Of a stretch of 28,801 nucleotides of DNA, positions 14,229 through 22,294 are shown one piece after another; position 1 is the first letter of the stretch, and every line of letters starts with the position of its first letter. Origin of the DNA: Accumulibacter sp003538495 (lineage in GTDB: Bacteria; Pseudomonadota; Gammaproteobacteria; Burkholderiales; Rhodocyclaceae); NCBI RefSeq assembly GCF_029255145.1, contig NZ_JAPUVQ010000060.1:1-28801 (forward strand). Reading direction: 5' to 3'. The position numbers were made by a program, and so were the translations under genes. The notes under the pieces were generated by a model that was given only the letters and a program-made list of their open reading frames with translations, did not search any database and was not told the DNA's origin.

Positions 14229-15365
14229 GTGCCAAACTTGATTCACGGGGCAGCGGTTCGGACCGTCTATTCGCTGCTCACCGCCTTGCTGGTGGGGCTG
14301 GCCGGATGTGCCAGTCGCGAACGCGCGCCCGATCTCGCGCCGGCGGTCCAGGTCTCCGAGCGCACCTGGCAACTGGTCGACCGCGACATCGCCGCGGCAT
14401 CACTGGCCGCGACCGGACCCTCCTGGAACTACGCGCGCGGCTCGATGGAAGCGTGGCGCAGCCGCGTCCGCCAGCGCACCGAAGAAGACTTCATTCCGTG
14501 GTATGGCGGCTACTGGACGCAGCAGTGGCTGGCCATCAAGGTGGCCTGGTACCAGTTGGGAAGTGGCGAAGGAAGCAATGCCGCCGCCAAACGACTGGCC
14601 GCCTACCTGCAGGAGCAATACCACCAGCGGGTGCTGGGACCGGTCGCCGAGGAGATCGACCCGCAGGTGATCCGGGGGCAAGCGACGGCGCTTTACGTCC
14701 AGCTCCTGAGCGCCCGGATTCCGGCCATCCCGGCGCGCTACGGTGTCCCGGCCGAACAGTTCGAGCAGCGACTCAAAGCCATTCCGGCGATTTCCCTGGC
14801 GCCTCCAGCCGCGCACGGCGCCTCGCTCTTCCAACTGGTGCACGCTCAACCGATCGGTGATCTGCCCGCCTATGCGACGCTGCTGGCGCACGTCCGCAAG
14901 GCTGGCGGTGACGTCGGAGCCGGGCCATCGGACGCCAGGATGTCGCCGCTGGCCGAGCAGATGGCCGAACGACTGGTGGCCAGGCTCGCCATCGGCGGCA
15001 GTGCCAGCGCCGCCGCCGCGGCGGCTGGCGGCGTCGCCGGAATGGTGATTTCTCTGGGGGCGACCGGCATCAGTGCGATCACGCACGAGAACCAACGGCC
15101 AGAACTGGAGGCACAGATCCGGGAAAGCCTGAACGCTGCGCTCGACGAAATGTGGCACGGCCTGATGGAAAATACCGCTACCGGGGTGATGGCAGCGGTC
15201 TATCACATCGCTGGACAGATTGCCGCAAGTACCGCCCATGCCGCTTCGCAGGCGCTTGAACTCGAACGGGAAGCTCCGGAAGCCTGGCCGCCGGGCGGAC
15301 CAGATCTTCCGGAGCAGCCTTACGACGACGACGGTCGGGCCGATATTGACAGCGCGGACGAGTGA
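14229..15365 (+). CDS. Putative lipoprotein of unknown function
   Basis: A 378-aa protein not recognised as a named family. The N-terminus has a short charged start, a hydrophobic stretch and the lipobox LAGC with Cys27, so it should be lipidated at the outer or inner membrane. Residues about 35-230 are mixed helical with many tryptophans early on (SWNY, MEAWRSR, IPWYGGYWTQQWLA). Residues about 250-284 form a long alanine/glycine-rich hydrophobic segment (SASAAAAAAGGVAGMVISLG) that resembles a glycine-zipper membrane helix. The C-terminus is acidic (YDDDGRADIDSADE). The start is GTG with GGGAAAG just upstream; an ATG two bases earlier is out of frame. It stands alone between ecotin and a convergent secreted-protein gene. 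Confidence 0.7.
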   Translation: MPNLIHGAAVRTVYSLLTALLVGLAGCASRERAPDLAPAVQVSERTWQLVDRDIAAASLAATGPSWNYARGSMEAWRSRVRQRTEEDFIPWYGGYWTQQWLAIKVAWYQLGSGEGSNAAAKRLAAYLQEQYHQRVLGPVAEEIDPQVIRGQATALYVQLLSARIPAIPARYGVPAEQFEQRLKAIPAISLAPPAAHGASLFQLVHAQPIGDLPAYATLLAHVRKAGGDVGAGPSDARMSPLAEQMAERLVARLAIGGSASAAAAAAGGVAGMVISLGATGISAITHENQRPELEAQIRESLNAALDEMWHGLMENTATGVMAAVYHIAGQIAASTAHAASQALELEREAPEAWPPGGPDLPEQPYDDDGRADIDSADE

Positions 15366-15441
15366 CCCGGCACGACCGCCGAAAGTTCGCCTGCACCATC
15401 AAGGAGAGCGTTCCCCCGCTGGCGATTGCCCGAACGCCGGC

Positions 15442-16053
15442 TCACTGACCGGGGCAGATCTCACCCGTATAGACCGCGAAACCACCCAGTTCCTGTCCGG
15501 CTATGGCAATTGTTCCAGTGGCGCCCGCGAATCCCTTGGTGCCGCCGACGATCTTGAGGATCTCCGCCACCTTGCCATCGGCCGTGATCGTGCCGGTGTC
15601 CTTGGTGTACAGCTTGCCGGAAAGCTGCTTGGGACCCGCAAAGACCTTGCCGGTCAACACCGTCTGAGCGGTGAAACTCGTAAGGCCCGCACGCACTCCG
15701 GACTCGAAAGTGAGCGGCGTGGGACCGCGCGGAACGAACTCGCCTTGCGGGGTTCGGTTGCCGGCCAGCACCGTCGTCAATCCCGCCGACCCCGAGAACT
15801 GCGCGGTGCCAAATCCCTTGACCGTGAAGCAGAGCGACGCGGCGGGCACCGAAGAGGGCAAGACATCGGCGAGCAATGGGTCGGGCAACTCGCTGCCGCT
15901 CCAGGCGCTCTGCGCACCCCTGATCGTACAAGCGCCATCGGGAGTGGACTGGACAACCCCGGTCAGCGGAATACACGCACCGCCAAAGCCATAGGCGGTA
16001 CTGGCGAAGACGATGGAAAGCGTCGCCATGGCCGGTCTGGTGATCATTTTCAC
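15442..16053 (-). CDS. Secreted protein of unknown function, beta-barrel-like
   Basis: A 203-aa exported protein with a signal peptide (MKMITRPAMATLSIVFASTAYG). It has four cysteines (27, 42, 75, 200), possibly two disulfides. The segment ILKIVGGTKGFAGATGTIAI is similar to the GGTG-FAGATG turn of the dirigent / allene-oxide-cyclase beta-barrel fold. That is only a motif-level similarity and no enzyme function is claimed. GGAGGG precedes the ATG. It is convergent with the lipoprotein gene and lies downstream of phoR on the same strand, with its own promoter in the 165-bp gap. Confidence 0.65.
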   Translation of the reverse strand: MKMITRPAMATLSIVFASTAYGFGGACIPLTGVVQSTPDGACTIRGAQSAWSGSELPDPLLADVLPSSVPAASLCFTVKGFGTAQFSGSAGLTTVLAGNRTPQGEFVPRGPTPLTFESGVRAGLTSFTAQTVLTGKVFAGPKQLSGKLYTKDTGTITADGKVAEILKIVGGTKGFAGATGTIAIAGQELGGFAVYTGEICPGQ

Positions 16054-16131
16054 GTTTGACTCCCTCCAAGAAAGGCGACGAGACGCCCGTGTCTTTGCCG
16101 TCGCGCAAGTGGAACCCCCCGGACCGCGCTG

Positions 16132-16159
16132 ATTATGCGATCTGCAGCGGCAAATGCAA
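16132..16159 (-). promoter_or_regulatory. Sigma-70-like promoter of the secreted-protein gene
   Basis: Minus strand TTGCAT (16154-16159), 16-bp spacer, CATAAT (16132-16137). The -10 matches five of six consensus bases and the -35 four of six. It sits about 80 bp before the ATG at 16053 and downstream of the phoR stop. Confidence 0.4.
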
Positions 16160-16218
16160 GCCCCCGACGACTCCTGCGGCCAGCGGCAGCCGCGGGTGCC
16201 GCGCCTCAGGCCGTCCCT

Positions 16219-17538
16219 TCAGGCCGCTCCGGACACCGCCGGTTGCAGGCGCCAGGCTGGAAACACGACGCGGAAAGTGCTGCCCTCGCCCACTTCGGAC
16301 TCGATTGCCAGGCTTGCCTGGTGACGCAGAAGGATGTGCTTGACGATCGCCAGACCGAGGCCGGTGCCACCGGTCTCACGCGAGCGACCGCGGTCGACAC
16401 GGTAGAAACGCTCGGTCACCCGTGGCAGGTGTTCGGCAGCAATACCGACACCCGAGTCGCGCACCGAAAAGGTGGCGACGTCGTCGCGGACCCGCCATTC
16501 GATGCCGATGCTGCCACCAGCTGGCGTGTAGCGAATGGCGTTCGATACCAGGTTGCCAAAGGCACTGTGCAGTTCCTTCCGGTTGCCGCGAACGCCCGGC
16601 CCCTCGCAGCTGACCGCGAGACGATGCCGGCCTTCGCTGAGGCTTTGCCCCTCGGCCAGCAGCTGCGCCAGGAGATCGGCCATGTCGACGTCTTCTTCGC
16701 TGGCTGGGGCGTCTTCTGCTTCGAGCCGCGACAGCGTCAGCAGGTCGTCGACCAGGGTCAACATGCGCGCCGTCTGATCGCTCATCAGGCGTGCGAACTG
16801 CTGGCGCTGCTCGGTGTCGAGCACGCCATCCTCGGCAAAATGCTCGAGAAACCCACTGACCACGGTCAATGGCGTACGCAGCTCGTGCGAAACATTGGCG
16901 ACAAAGGTGCTGCGCATCGATTCGACGCGTCGAGCGTCGGTGACGTCGAGGCTGACCACCAGCTTGTTGCGCTCGCCGAGCGGGACCACCCGGACGGTAT
17001 AGACGCGGGTCCGGGCAGCCGGCGACTGCAGAACGAAGGGCGTCTCCGCGTCCGGACTACTCAGGTATTCGGCAAAACCAGGGGTCCGCACCAAATGCTC
17101 GATGATTGCCCCGGTGTCGCGCGGCAAACGGATTCCCAGGTGCGCGCCAGCGGCGCGATTGCTCCAGTGGATCTGGTGGCTCGAATCGAGAATCACCAGT
17201 CCGTCCGGAACGGCGTCCATGGCCTCTCTGAACGATCGCAGCCGGGCCTCGACCACCTCGCGGCCACGCAAATCCTGCCGCAGCTTGCGGGTGAGCTTGC
17301 GGAAGACCTTCCCGCCAGCGACGCCGGCGGGAGGCTCGCTGCCGTCGGGGGCGTCGAGCCACGCGTCCAGCATCGACAACTGTCTGCTGCGCACCATTGC
17401 GACGAGGCAGAAGCCGAGCGTGGCCAGCGCCCAGGCCCAGGCCGGGCCATGACTCAGCCAGGCCAGCGCAGCCAGGCACAGAATCGGCAGAACGCTGGTC
17501 AGCAGGAACTTCGCGACCCATCGACCGCCACGGGTCAT
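16219..17538 (-). CDS. phoR: PhoR, phosphate-regulon sensor histidine kinase
   Basis: This inner-membrane kinase phosphorylates PhoB when phosphate is scarce and dephosphorylates it otherwise, under control of PhoU and the Pst transporter. The 439 aa have two adjacent N-terminal transmembrane segments (about 10-28 and 32-49). A basic linker and a PAS domain (about 102-200; DAVPDGLVILDSSHQIHWSN) follow. The dimerisation/phosphoacceptor box is FVANVSHELRTPL with His218, and the ATPase domain has the N box NLVSNAIRYTP, G1 DSGVGI (361-366) and G2 GGTGLGLAIVK (390-400). The absence of a large periplasmic domain is normal for PhoR. The ATG overlaps the phoB stop by 4 bp. Confidence 0.95.
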   Translation of the reverse strand: MTRGGRWVAKFLLTSVLPILCLAALAWLSHGPAWAWALATLGFCLVAMVRSRQLSMLDAWLDAPDGSEPPAGVAGGKVFRKLTRKLRQDLRGREVVEARLRSFREAMDAVPDGLVILDSSHQIHWSNRAAGAHLGIRLPRDTGAIIEHLVRTPGFAEYLSSPDAETPFVLQSPAARTRVYTVRVVPLGERNKLVVSLDVTDARRVESMRSTFVANVSHELRTPLTVVSGFLEHFAEDGVLDTEQRQQFARLMSDQTARMLTLVDDLLTLSRLEAEDAPASEEDVDMADLLAQLLAEGQSLSEGRHRLAVSCEGPGVRGNRKELHSAFGNLVSNAIRYTPAGGSIGIEWRVRDDVATFSVRDSGVGIAAEHLPRVTERFYRVDRGRSRETGGTGLGLAIVKHILLRHQASLAIESEVGEGSTFRVVFPAWRLQPAVSGAA

Positions 17539-18269
17539 GAGGCCGTCAGCTTGGACCCGGTGGACGCGGGCCGGCCGCTCAGTTTGTAACCCGCGCCACG
17601 AACCGTCTCGACAAGCTGCTCGGCGGTCGGTCCGAGGGCGACGCGCAGGCGCCGGATATGGATGTCGACCGTACGATCCTCGATGTAGACGTGGTCGCCC
17701 CAGACATTGTCGAGCAGCTGTTGGCGCGTATAGACGCGGCCGGGGTTGGCCATCAGAAAGCGCAGCAGGCGAAACTCGGTCGGCGTCAGGGTAATCCGGC
17801 GCCCCTCGATGTGCGCTTCATGACTGACCGTGTCGAGCTCGACCGGGCCGGCGCTGAGCGTGCCCTTGACATACTCCGGAGCGCAGCGCCGGAGCACGGC
17901 CTGCACCCGTGCAAGGAGTTCCTTGGGGCTGAAGGGCTTGACGATGTAATCGTCGGCACCGCCTTCCAGGCCGGCAACGCGGTCCGCTTCCTCGCCACGC
18001 GCGGTCAGCAGGATGATCGGCAGGCCGCGCGTTCGCGCCTCGTTGCGCAGCCTGCCGGTCAGCGCCAGACCGGACCGGCCGGGCAGCATCCAGTCGATCA
18101 GGACAATATCGGGCAGCGTGTCGCGGAGCAAGGTCTCGGCGTGTTCGGCACTGTCGGCACACAGCGGCTGGTAGCCACCGCGACCCAGCGTGAACCGCAG
18201 CAGTTCCTGAATACCCTTGTCGTCCTCGACCACCAGCACCAGCGGCAGCCCGGGAGATGACTTGATCAT
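17535..18269 (-). CDS. phoB: PhoB, phosphate-regulon response regulator
   Basis: OmpR-family transcription activator that binds Pho boxes when phosphorylated by PhoR. The 244 aa have a receiver domain with the acidic pocket E15-D16-D17, phospho-acceptor D59 in LIDWMLPG, T89 and K111. This is followed by a winged-helix DNA-binding domain (about 140-235) with LTPTEFRLLRFLMANPGRVYTRQQLLDNVWGD and the wing VDIHIRRLRVALGP, characteristic of PhoB. Four-base ATGA overlaps join it to phoU upstream and phoR downstream, so the three are one coupled operon. Confidence 0.96.
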   Translation of the reverse strand: MIKSSPGLPLVLVVEDDKGIQELLRFTLGRGGYQPLCADSAEHAETLLRDTLPDIVLIDWMLPGRSGLALTGRLRNEARTRGLPIILLTARGEEADRVAGLEGGADDYIVKPFSPKELLARVQAVLRRCAPEYVKGTLSAGPVELDTVSHEAHIEGRRITLTPTEFRLLRFLMANPGRVYTRQQLLDNVWGDHVYIEDRTVDIHIRRLRVALGPTAEQLVETVRGAGYKLSGRPASTGSKLTAS

Positions 18270-18964
18270 GCCTGCTCCAGGCTCTTGGCAGGGGCAGCGG
18301 TGTGCCTGACGTCGACCCCACTGACGATATAGATCACGTTTTCAGCGATGTTTGCCGCGTGGTCGCCGACCCGTTCGATGGCCTTGGCGATCCAGATGAT
18401 GTCCAGTGCCTCGGTGATCGTGCGCGGGTCTTCCATCATGTAGGTGATCAGCTGCCTGAGGATGGCGTTGAAAGCGTCATCGAGCGCCTTGTCGGCGCCG
18501 ATGACCTGACGGGCGGCGTCGACATCCATTCGCGCCAGCGAGTCCAGCGCACTCTGCAGCATGTCGGTGGCCAGACGTCCGCAATGGTGAATGTCGGACA
18601 GCCGGGGGACGCGCTGGCTGCCTGCGCGTTGCAGCCGGCGCGACATGTTGGCGATCTTGGCGGCCTTGTCACCGCTTCGCTCGAGGTCGGTGACGATCCG
18701 CGAGATGGCCATCACCAGCCGCAGGTCGCGCGCCGTCGGTTGCCGGCGGGCAATCAGCAGGGTGCAGGCCTCGTCGATCGCCACCTGGTGAGCGTCCACT
18801 TCGCGGTCGGTATCGATGACCTGTTGCATCGCCTCGAGCTGGCCGGTGCTGAAGGCCTCGATGGCCGCCAGCAACTGCCTTTCGACCAGTCCACCCATCT
18901 GCAGGATGCGAGTGCGGATGTGTTCAAGCTCAAGGTCGAACTGCTTGCTGAGATGGTCGCTCAT
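18266..18964 (-). CDS. phoU: PhoU, negative regulator of phosphate signalling
   Basis: A cytosolic all-helical protein with two PhoU three-helix repeats that links the Pst transporter to PhoR and keeps the Pho regulon off in high phosphate. The 232 aa are of normal length. The opening HLSKQFDLELEHIRTRILQMGGLVE and the repeats' metal-contacting motifs (ERSGDKAAKIANMSRR in the first, ERVGDHAANIAENVIYI in the second; E-x2-D-x2-N pattern) are clear. It is the first gene of phoU-phoB-phoR. No pst genes lie nearby, which differs from the common pstSCAB-phoU order. The upstream 202-bp region is shared with the divergent mrp operon. Confidence 0.95.
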   Translation of the reverse strand: MSDHLSKQFDLELEHIRTRILQMGGLVERQLLAAIEAFSTGQLEAMQQVIDTDREVDAHQVAIDEACTLLIARRQPTARDLRLVMAISRIVTDLERSGDKAAKIANMSRRLQRAGSQRVPRLSDIHHCGRLATDMLQSALDSLARMDVDAARQVIGADKALDDAFNAILRQLITYMMEDPRTITEALDIIWIAKAIERVGDHAANIAENVIYIVSGVDVRHTAAPAKSLEQA

Positions 18965-19104
18965 GAGATGGGCTTGCGTCCGTAAGAGAAGGCTGCGGGC
19001 AGGCTACGGCGACAATGTTACCGGAAGATGACGGCACCGCGGAGGGGGCGCAGGATCGCGTCTGATTGTCTGGTGCAAGGGCGGCCGCGGAGAGCAAGGA
19101 TGGT

Positions 19105-19110
19105 TATAAT
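19105..19110 (+). promoter_or_regulatory. Candidate -10 element for the mrp operon
   Basis: TATAAT about 57 bp before the GTG start of mrpAB. A matching -35 is not evident. The region also has to contain the phoU promoter on the opposite strand, where no strong hexamers were found. Confidence 0.4.
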
Positions 19111-19166
19111 CGCAGCTCCGCTCCCCCGGCGTCACACCGGGACCACCCATTCCTGGATCGGCCCTT

Positions 19167-21971
19167 GTGAACTCGAGCCTGCTGCTTGCAGCGATACCCG
19201 CTACAGCCTTCGGTGCGTTCTTCCTGCCGCTGCTGCTGCAACGCTTCGGACGTGGCGCCGCGTCGCTGGCTGCAGCGGCGGTGATCAGCAGCTGTCTGGC
19301 GCTGGTAGTACAACTGGCGCCGACCATCTTTGCCGGGCAGACGGCACTTGCACGGCTGCACTGGTTGCCCGCCTACGGACTGGACCTCAGCCTGCGCATG
19401 GACGGTCTGGGGCTGCTGTTCGCCCTGCTGATTTGCGGCATCGGCCTGCTGGTCGTGCTGTACGCTTTCTACTACCTGCCGGACAGCGATCGTCTGGGCC
19501 GCTTTTTTTCGATTCTGTTGCTGTTCATGGCGGCGATGCTCGGTGTCGTGCTCTCCGAGAACATCCTGCTGCTGCTGGTCTTCTGGGAAATCACCAGCCT
19601 GTCGTCGTTTCTGCTGGTTGCCTACAGCCACGGCAAGTACGAGGCACGAATCGGCGCCCGCATGGCCCTGGCGGTCACCGGCGGTGGTGGCCTGGCGCTG
19701 CTCGCCGGATTATTGCTGCTCGGCCATATCGGCGGCAGCTACGACTTGTCGGTGATCCTCGCCGACGGCGCGCAGATTCGGGCGCACGCGCTCTACGCGC
19801 CAACGCTGATCCTGATCCTGCTCGGCGCGTTCACCAAGTCGGCGCAGTTCCCCTTTCATTTCTGGTTGCCAAACGCGATGTCGGCGCCGACGCCGGTCTC
19901 GGCTTACCTGCATTCGGCGACGATGGTCAAGGCCGGCGTTTTTCTGCTGGCGCGTCTGCATCCGGCGCTGGGCGGTACCGACCTGTGGTTCTGGCTGGTC
20001 AGCGGCACCGGCGCAACCACCCTGGTCTACGCCGCGGCAACAGCCCTTTTTCGGCACGACATCAAGGGGCTGCTGGCCTACTCGACGATCAGCCACCTCG
20101 GCCTGATCACCCTGCTGTTCGGTCTCGACACGCGGCTGTCGATCGTCGCCGGCGTCTTCCACATCATCAACCACGCGATTTTCAAGGCCTCGCTGTTCAT
20201 GGCAGCCGGCGTCATCGACCACGAATGCGGGACGCGCGACATGCGCCGGGTCAATGGCATGTTCAAGCGAATGCCGATCACCGCCACGCTGGCAATCATC
20301 GCCGCCGGTTCGATGGCCGGCGTGCCGCTGCTGAACGGTTTTCTGAGCAAGGAGATGTTCTTCGCCGAAACCGTCGGTCACCCGCAGTTCGAAGCGCTCG
20401 CGTGGCTGCTACCGCTGGTCGCAACCATCGCCGGGATCCTTGCCGTCGCGTACTCCCTGCGCTTCGTCCACGACGTGTTCTTCAATGGCGAGCCGATCGA
20501 CCTGCCGCGCCAGCCGCACGAGCCGCCGCGCTGGATGCGCGCACCGATCGAACTGCTGGTGCTGCTTTGTCTGCTGGTCGGCATGTTTCCCCAAATGACC
20601 GTCGCGCCGCTGCTCAGGGTCGCCGCCGCGGCAACGCTGCAGGCACCGCTGCCGGCTTTTGAACTGGCGCTGTGGCACGGTTTCAATCGGCCCTTGATGA
20701 TGAGTTTGCTGGCCCTGGCGGGCGGCATATGCATTTACGCGCTGCGCGCGCCACTGTTCGCCTGGCAGGCGCAACTGCCAACAATGCACCCGCGGACCGC
20801 TTTCGAGCGCGCCTACCGATTGCTCGCCAACGCCGCTAGAGCTGGCGTCGGCCTGCTCGACAATGGCTCGCTGCAGCGCTACAACGCGCTGTTGTTTGGC
20901 TTTGTCCTGGTGCTCGGCGGCTGGGCCTTTTTCTCCGGACCCGAGGGCAGCATCCGGCTACCGGTCCAGCCGGCTGGCGAAGCGGCGTACCTGGCCCTTT
21001 TCGCCCTCCTGCTGGGCAGCGTCGGCGCCACCGTCCTGTACCGGCAGCGCTTGCTGGCCGTGATCCTGGCCGGGGTCGTCGGGCTGGTCGTGGCAATGGT
21101 CTTCATTCGCCTGTCGGCCCCGGACCTGGCGCTGACCCAGGTCGCCGTCGAGACCGGGACGATCGTCCTGATGCTGCTGGTGCTCTACTATCTGCCGACA
21201 CACACGCCGTCGGCGAGCAGCGCCAGTCGGCTGGTACGCGACCTGCTGCTGGCCGTACTCGCCGGCGGCGGCCTGATGTTGGTCACCTTGCGGATGCTCG
21301 CCACACCGTTCGAAACCATCTCCGGTTTCTATCTGCGCGAATCGGTACCCGGCGGCGGCGGCACCAACGTGGTCAACGTGATCCTGGTCGACTTCCGCGG
21401 CTTCGATACGCTCGGCGAAATCACCGTGCTGGCGATAGTCGCCCTGGCTTCACACGCCCTGCTCGACCGCCTGACACTGATCGCGCCGCGGACCGATGGC
21501 GATGGCCGGCCGTGGTCGAGCGAAGCCCATCCGCTGTTTCTCTCGATGCTGATGCGGCCGCTGCTGCCCTTGGCGCTGACCGTGTCGGTCTACATTTTCC
21601 TGCGCGGACACAATGTGCCCGGTGGCGGTTTCGTCGCCGGCCTGATCACCAGCGTCGCGCTGGTCGTGCAGTACCTGGCCAACGGCAACGCCTTCGCCCC
21701 GCAGCGCCTGCCACGCAACGCCGCCGGGCTGCTGGCGCTGGGCCTGCTGCTGGCGAGCAGCGTCGGCATCGTCAGCTGGCTGTTCGGTCGTCCCTTCCTG
21801 ACCTCCGCGCACGGCCACGTCTCGCTGCCGCTGATCGGCGAGTTCGAACTGGCGTCGGTGATGATCTTCGATCTTGGCGTCTACGTGGTGGTGGTCACCG
21901 TTGTGATCACCGTTCTCTCCGGACTTGGCCGGCTCTCGGAGCGTGCTCACCGCGAGCAGGCGGAGGTGTAA
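19167..21971 (+). CDS. mrpAB: MrpA-MrpB fusion, Na+/H+ antiporter subunit A/B
   Basis: The largest subunit of the Mrp (Mnh/Pha/Sha) monovalent cation/proton antiporter, related to NuoL of complex I. The 934 aa cover a NuoL-like proton channel (about 1-500; the family block SAQFPFHFWLPNAMSAPTPV and a lysine helix after it) and the MrpA C-terminal part with TQVAVETGTIVLMLLVLYYLP. From about residue 794 there is an MrpB domain (LMRPLLPLALTVSVYIFLRG, then NVPGGGFVAGLI). The A-B fusion is the form usual in proteobacterial six-gene operons. The start is GTG with only a weak ribosome-binding site, but the hydrophobic N-terminus fits the family. It overlaps mrpC by one base. Confidence 0.95.
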   Translation: MNSSLLLAAIPATAFGAFFLPLLLQRFGRGAASLAAAAVISSCLALVVQLAPTIFAGQTALARLHWLPAYGLDLSLRMDGLGLLFALLICGIGLLVVLYAFYYLPDSDRLGRFFSILLLFMAAMLGVVLSENILLLLVFWEITSLSSFLLVAYSHGKYEARIGARMALAVTGGGGLALLAGLLLLGHIGGSYDLSVILADGAQIRAHALYAPTLILILLGAFTKSAQFPFHFWLPNAMSAPTPVSAYLHSATMVKAGVFLLARLHPALGGTDLWFWLVSGTGATTLVYAAATALFRHDIKGLLAYSTISHLGLITLLFGLDTRLSIVAGVFHIINHAIFKASLFMAAGVIDHECGTRDMRRVNGMFKRMPITATLAIIAAGSMAGVPLLNGFLSKEMFFAETVGHPQFEALAWLLPLVATIAGILAVAYSLRFVHDVFFNGEPIDLPRQPHEPPRWMRAPIELLVLLCLLVGMFPQMTVAPLLRVAAAATLQAPLPAFELALWHGFNRPLMMSLLALAGGICIYALRAPLFAWQAQLPTMHPRTAFERAYRLLANAARAGVGLLDNGSLQRYNALLFGFVLVLGGWAFFSGPEGSIRLPVQPAGEAAYLALFALLLGSVGATVLYRQRLLAVILAGVVGLVVAMVFIRLSAPDLALTQVAVETGTIVLMLLVLYYLPTHTPSASSASRLVRDLLLAVLAGGGLMLVTLRMLATPFETISGFYLRESVPGGGGTNVVNVILVDFRGFDTLGEITVLAIVALASHALLDRLTLIAPRTDGDGRPWSSEAHPLFLSMLMRPLLPLALTVSVYIFLRGHNVPGGGFVAGLITSVALVVQYLANGNAFAPQRLPRNAAGLLALGLLLASSVGIVSWLFGRPFLTSAHGHVSLPLIGEFELASVMIFDLGVYVVVVTVVITVLSGLGRLSERAHREQAEV

Positions 21972-22294
21972 TGGAAGTACTGCTCTCGATTGCCATCGGC
22001 GTGCTCACCGCCTGCGGGGTGTTCCTGATCCTGCGCTCGCGCACTTTCCCGGTCCTGCTCGGGCTGACCCTGCTGTCGTATGCGGTAAACCTGTTCCTCT
22101 TTGCCAGCGGTCGTCTGCGAATCGACGCCCCGCCGCTGATTCGCGCCGGCGCCAGCTATGCCGACCCCTTGCCGCAGGCGCTGGTGCTGACCGCCATCGT
22201 CATTGGTTTCGGGATGACCGCCTACCTGGCGATCCTCGCCCTGCGCGGCTTGTCGGAATCGGGCGCCGATCACGTCGACGCCCGCCAGGAATGA
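21971..22294 (+). CDS. mrpC: MrpC, antiporter subunit C (NuoK-like)
   Basis: A 107-aa protein with three transmembrane helices, homologous to NuoK. The block SYAVNLFLFASGR is the MrpC version of the family motif, and ADPLPQALVLTAIVIGFGMTA is the characteristic third helix. GGAGG lies seven bases before the ATG, inside the end of mrpAB, and the start shares one base with the mrpAB stop (TAATG). It ends in a four-base overlap with mrpD. Confidence 0.95.
   Translation: MEVLLSIAIGVLTACGVFLILRSRTFPVLLGLTLLSYAVNLFLFASGRLRIDAPPLIRAGASYADPLPQALVLTAIVIGFGMTAYLAILALRGLSESGADHVDARQE

Noticed and set aside
15408..15437. Inverted repeat GCGTTC...GAACGC between the convergent lipoprotein and secreted-protein genes
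   Set aside because: Only six base pairs with an 18-base loop and no T-run, so it is not supported as a terminator.
18965..19060. Pho-box-like sequence before phoU
   Set aside because: One CCGTCA half-site is followed by poorly matching repeats at 11-bp spacing; too weak to call.
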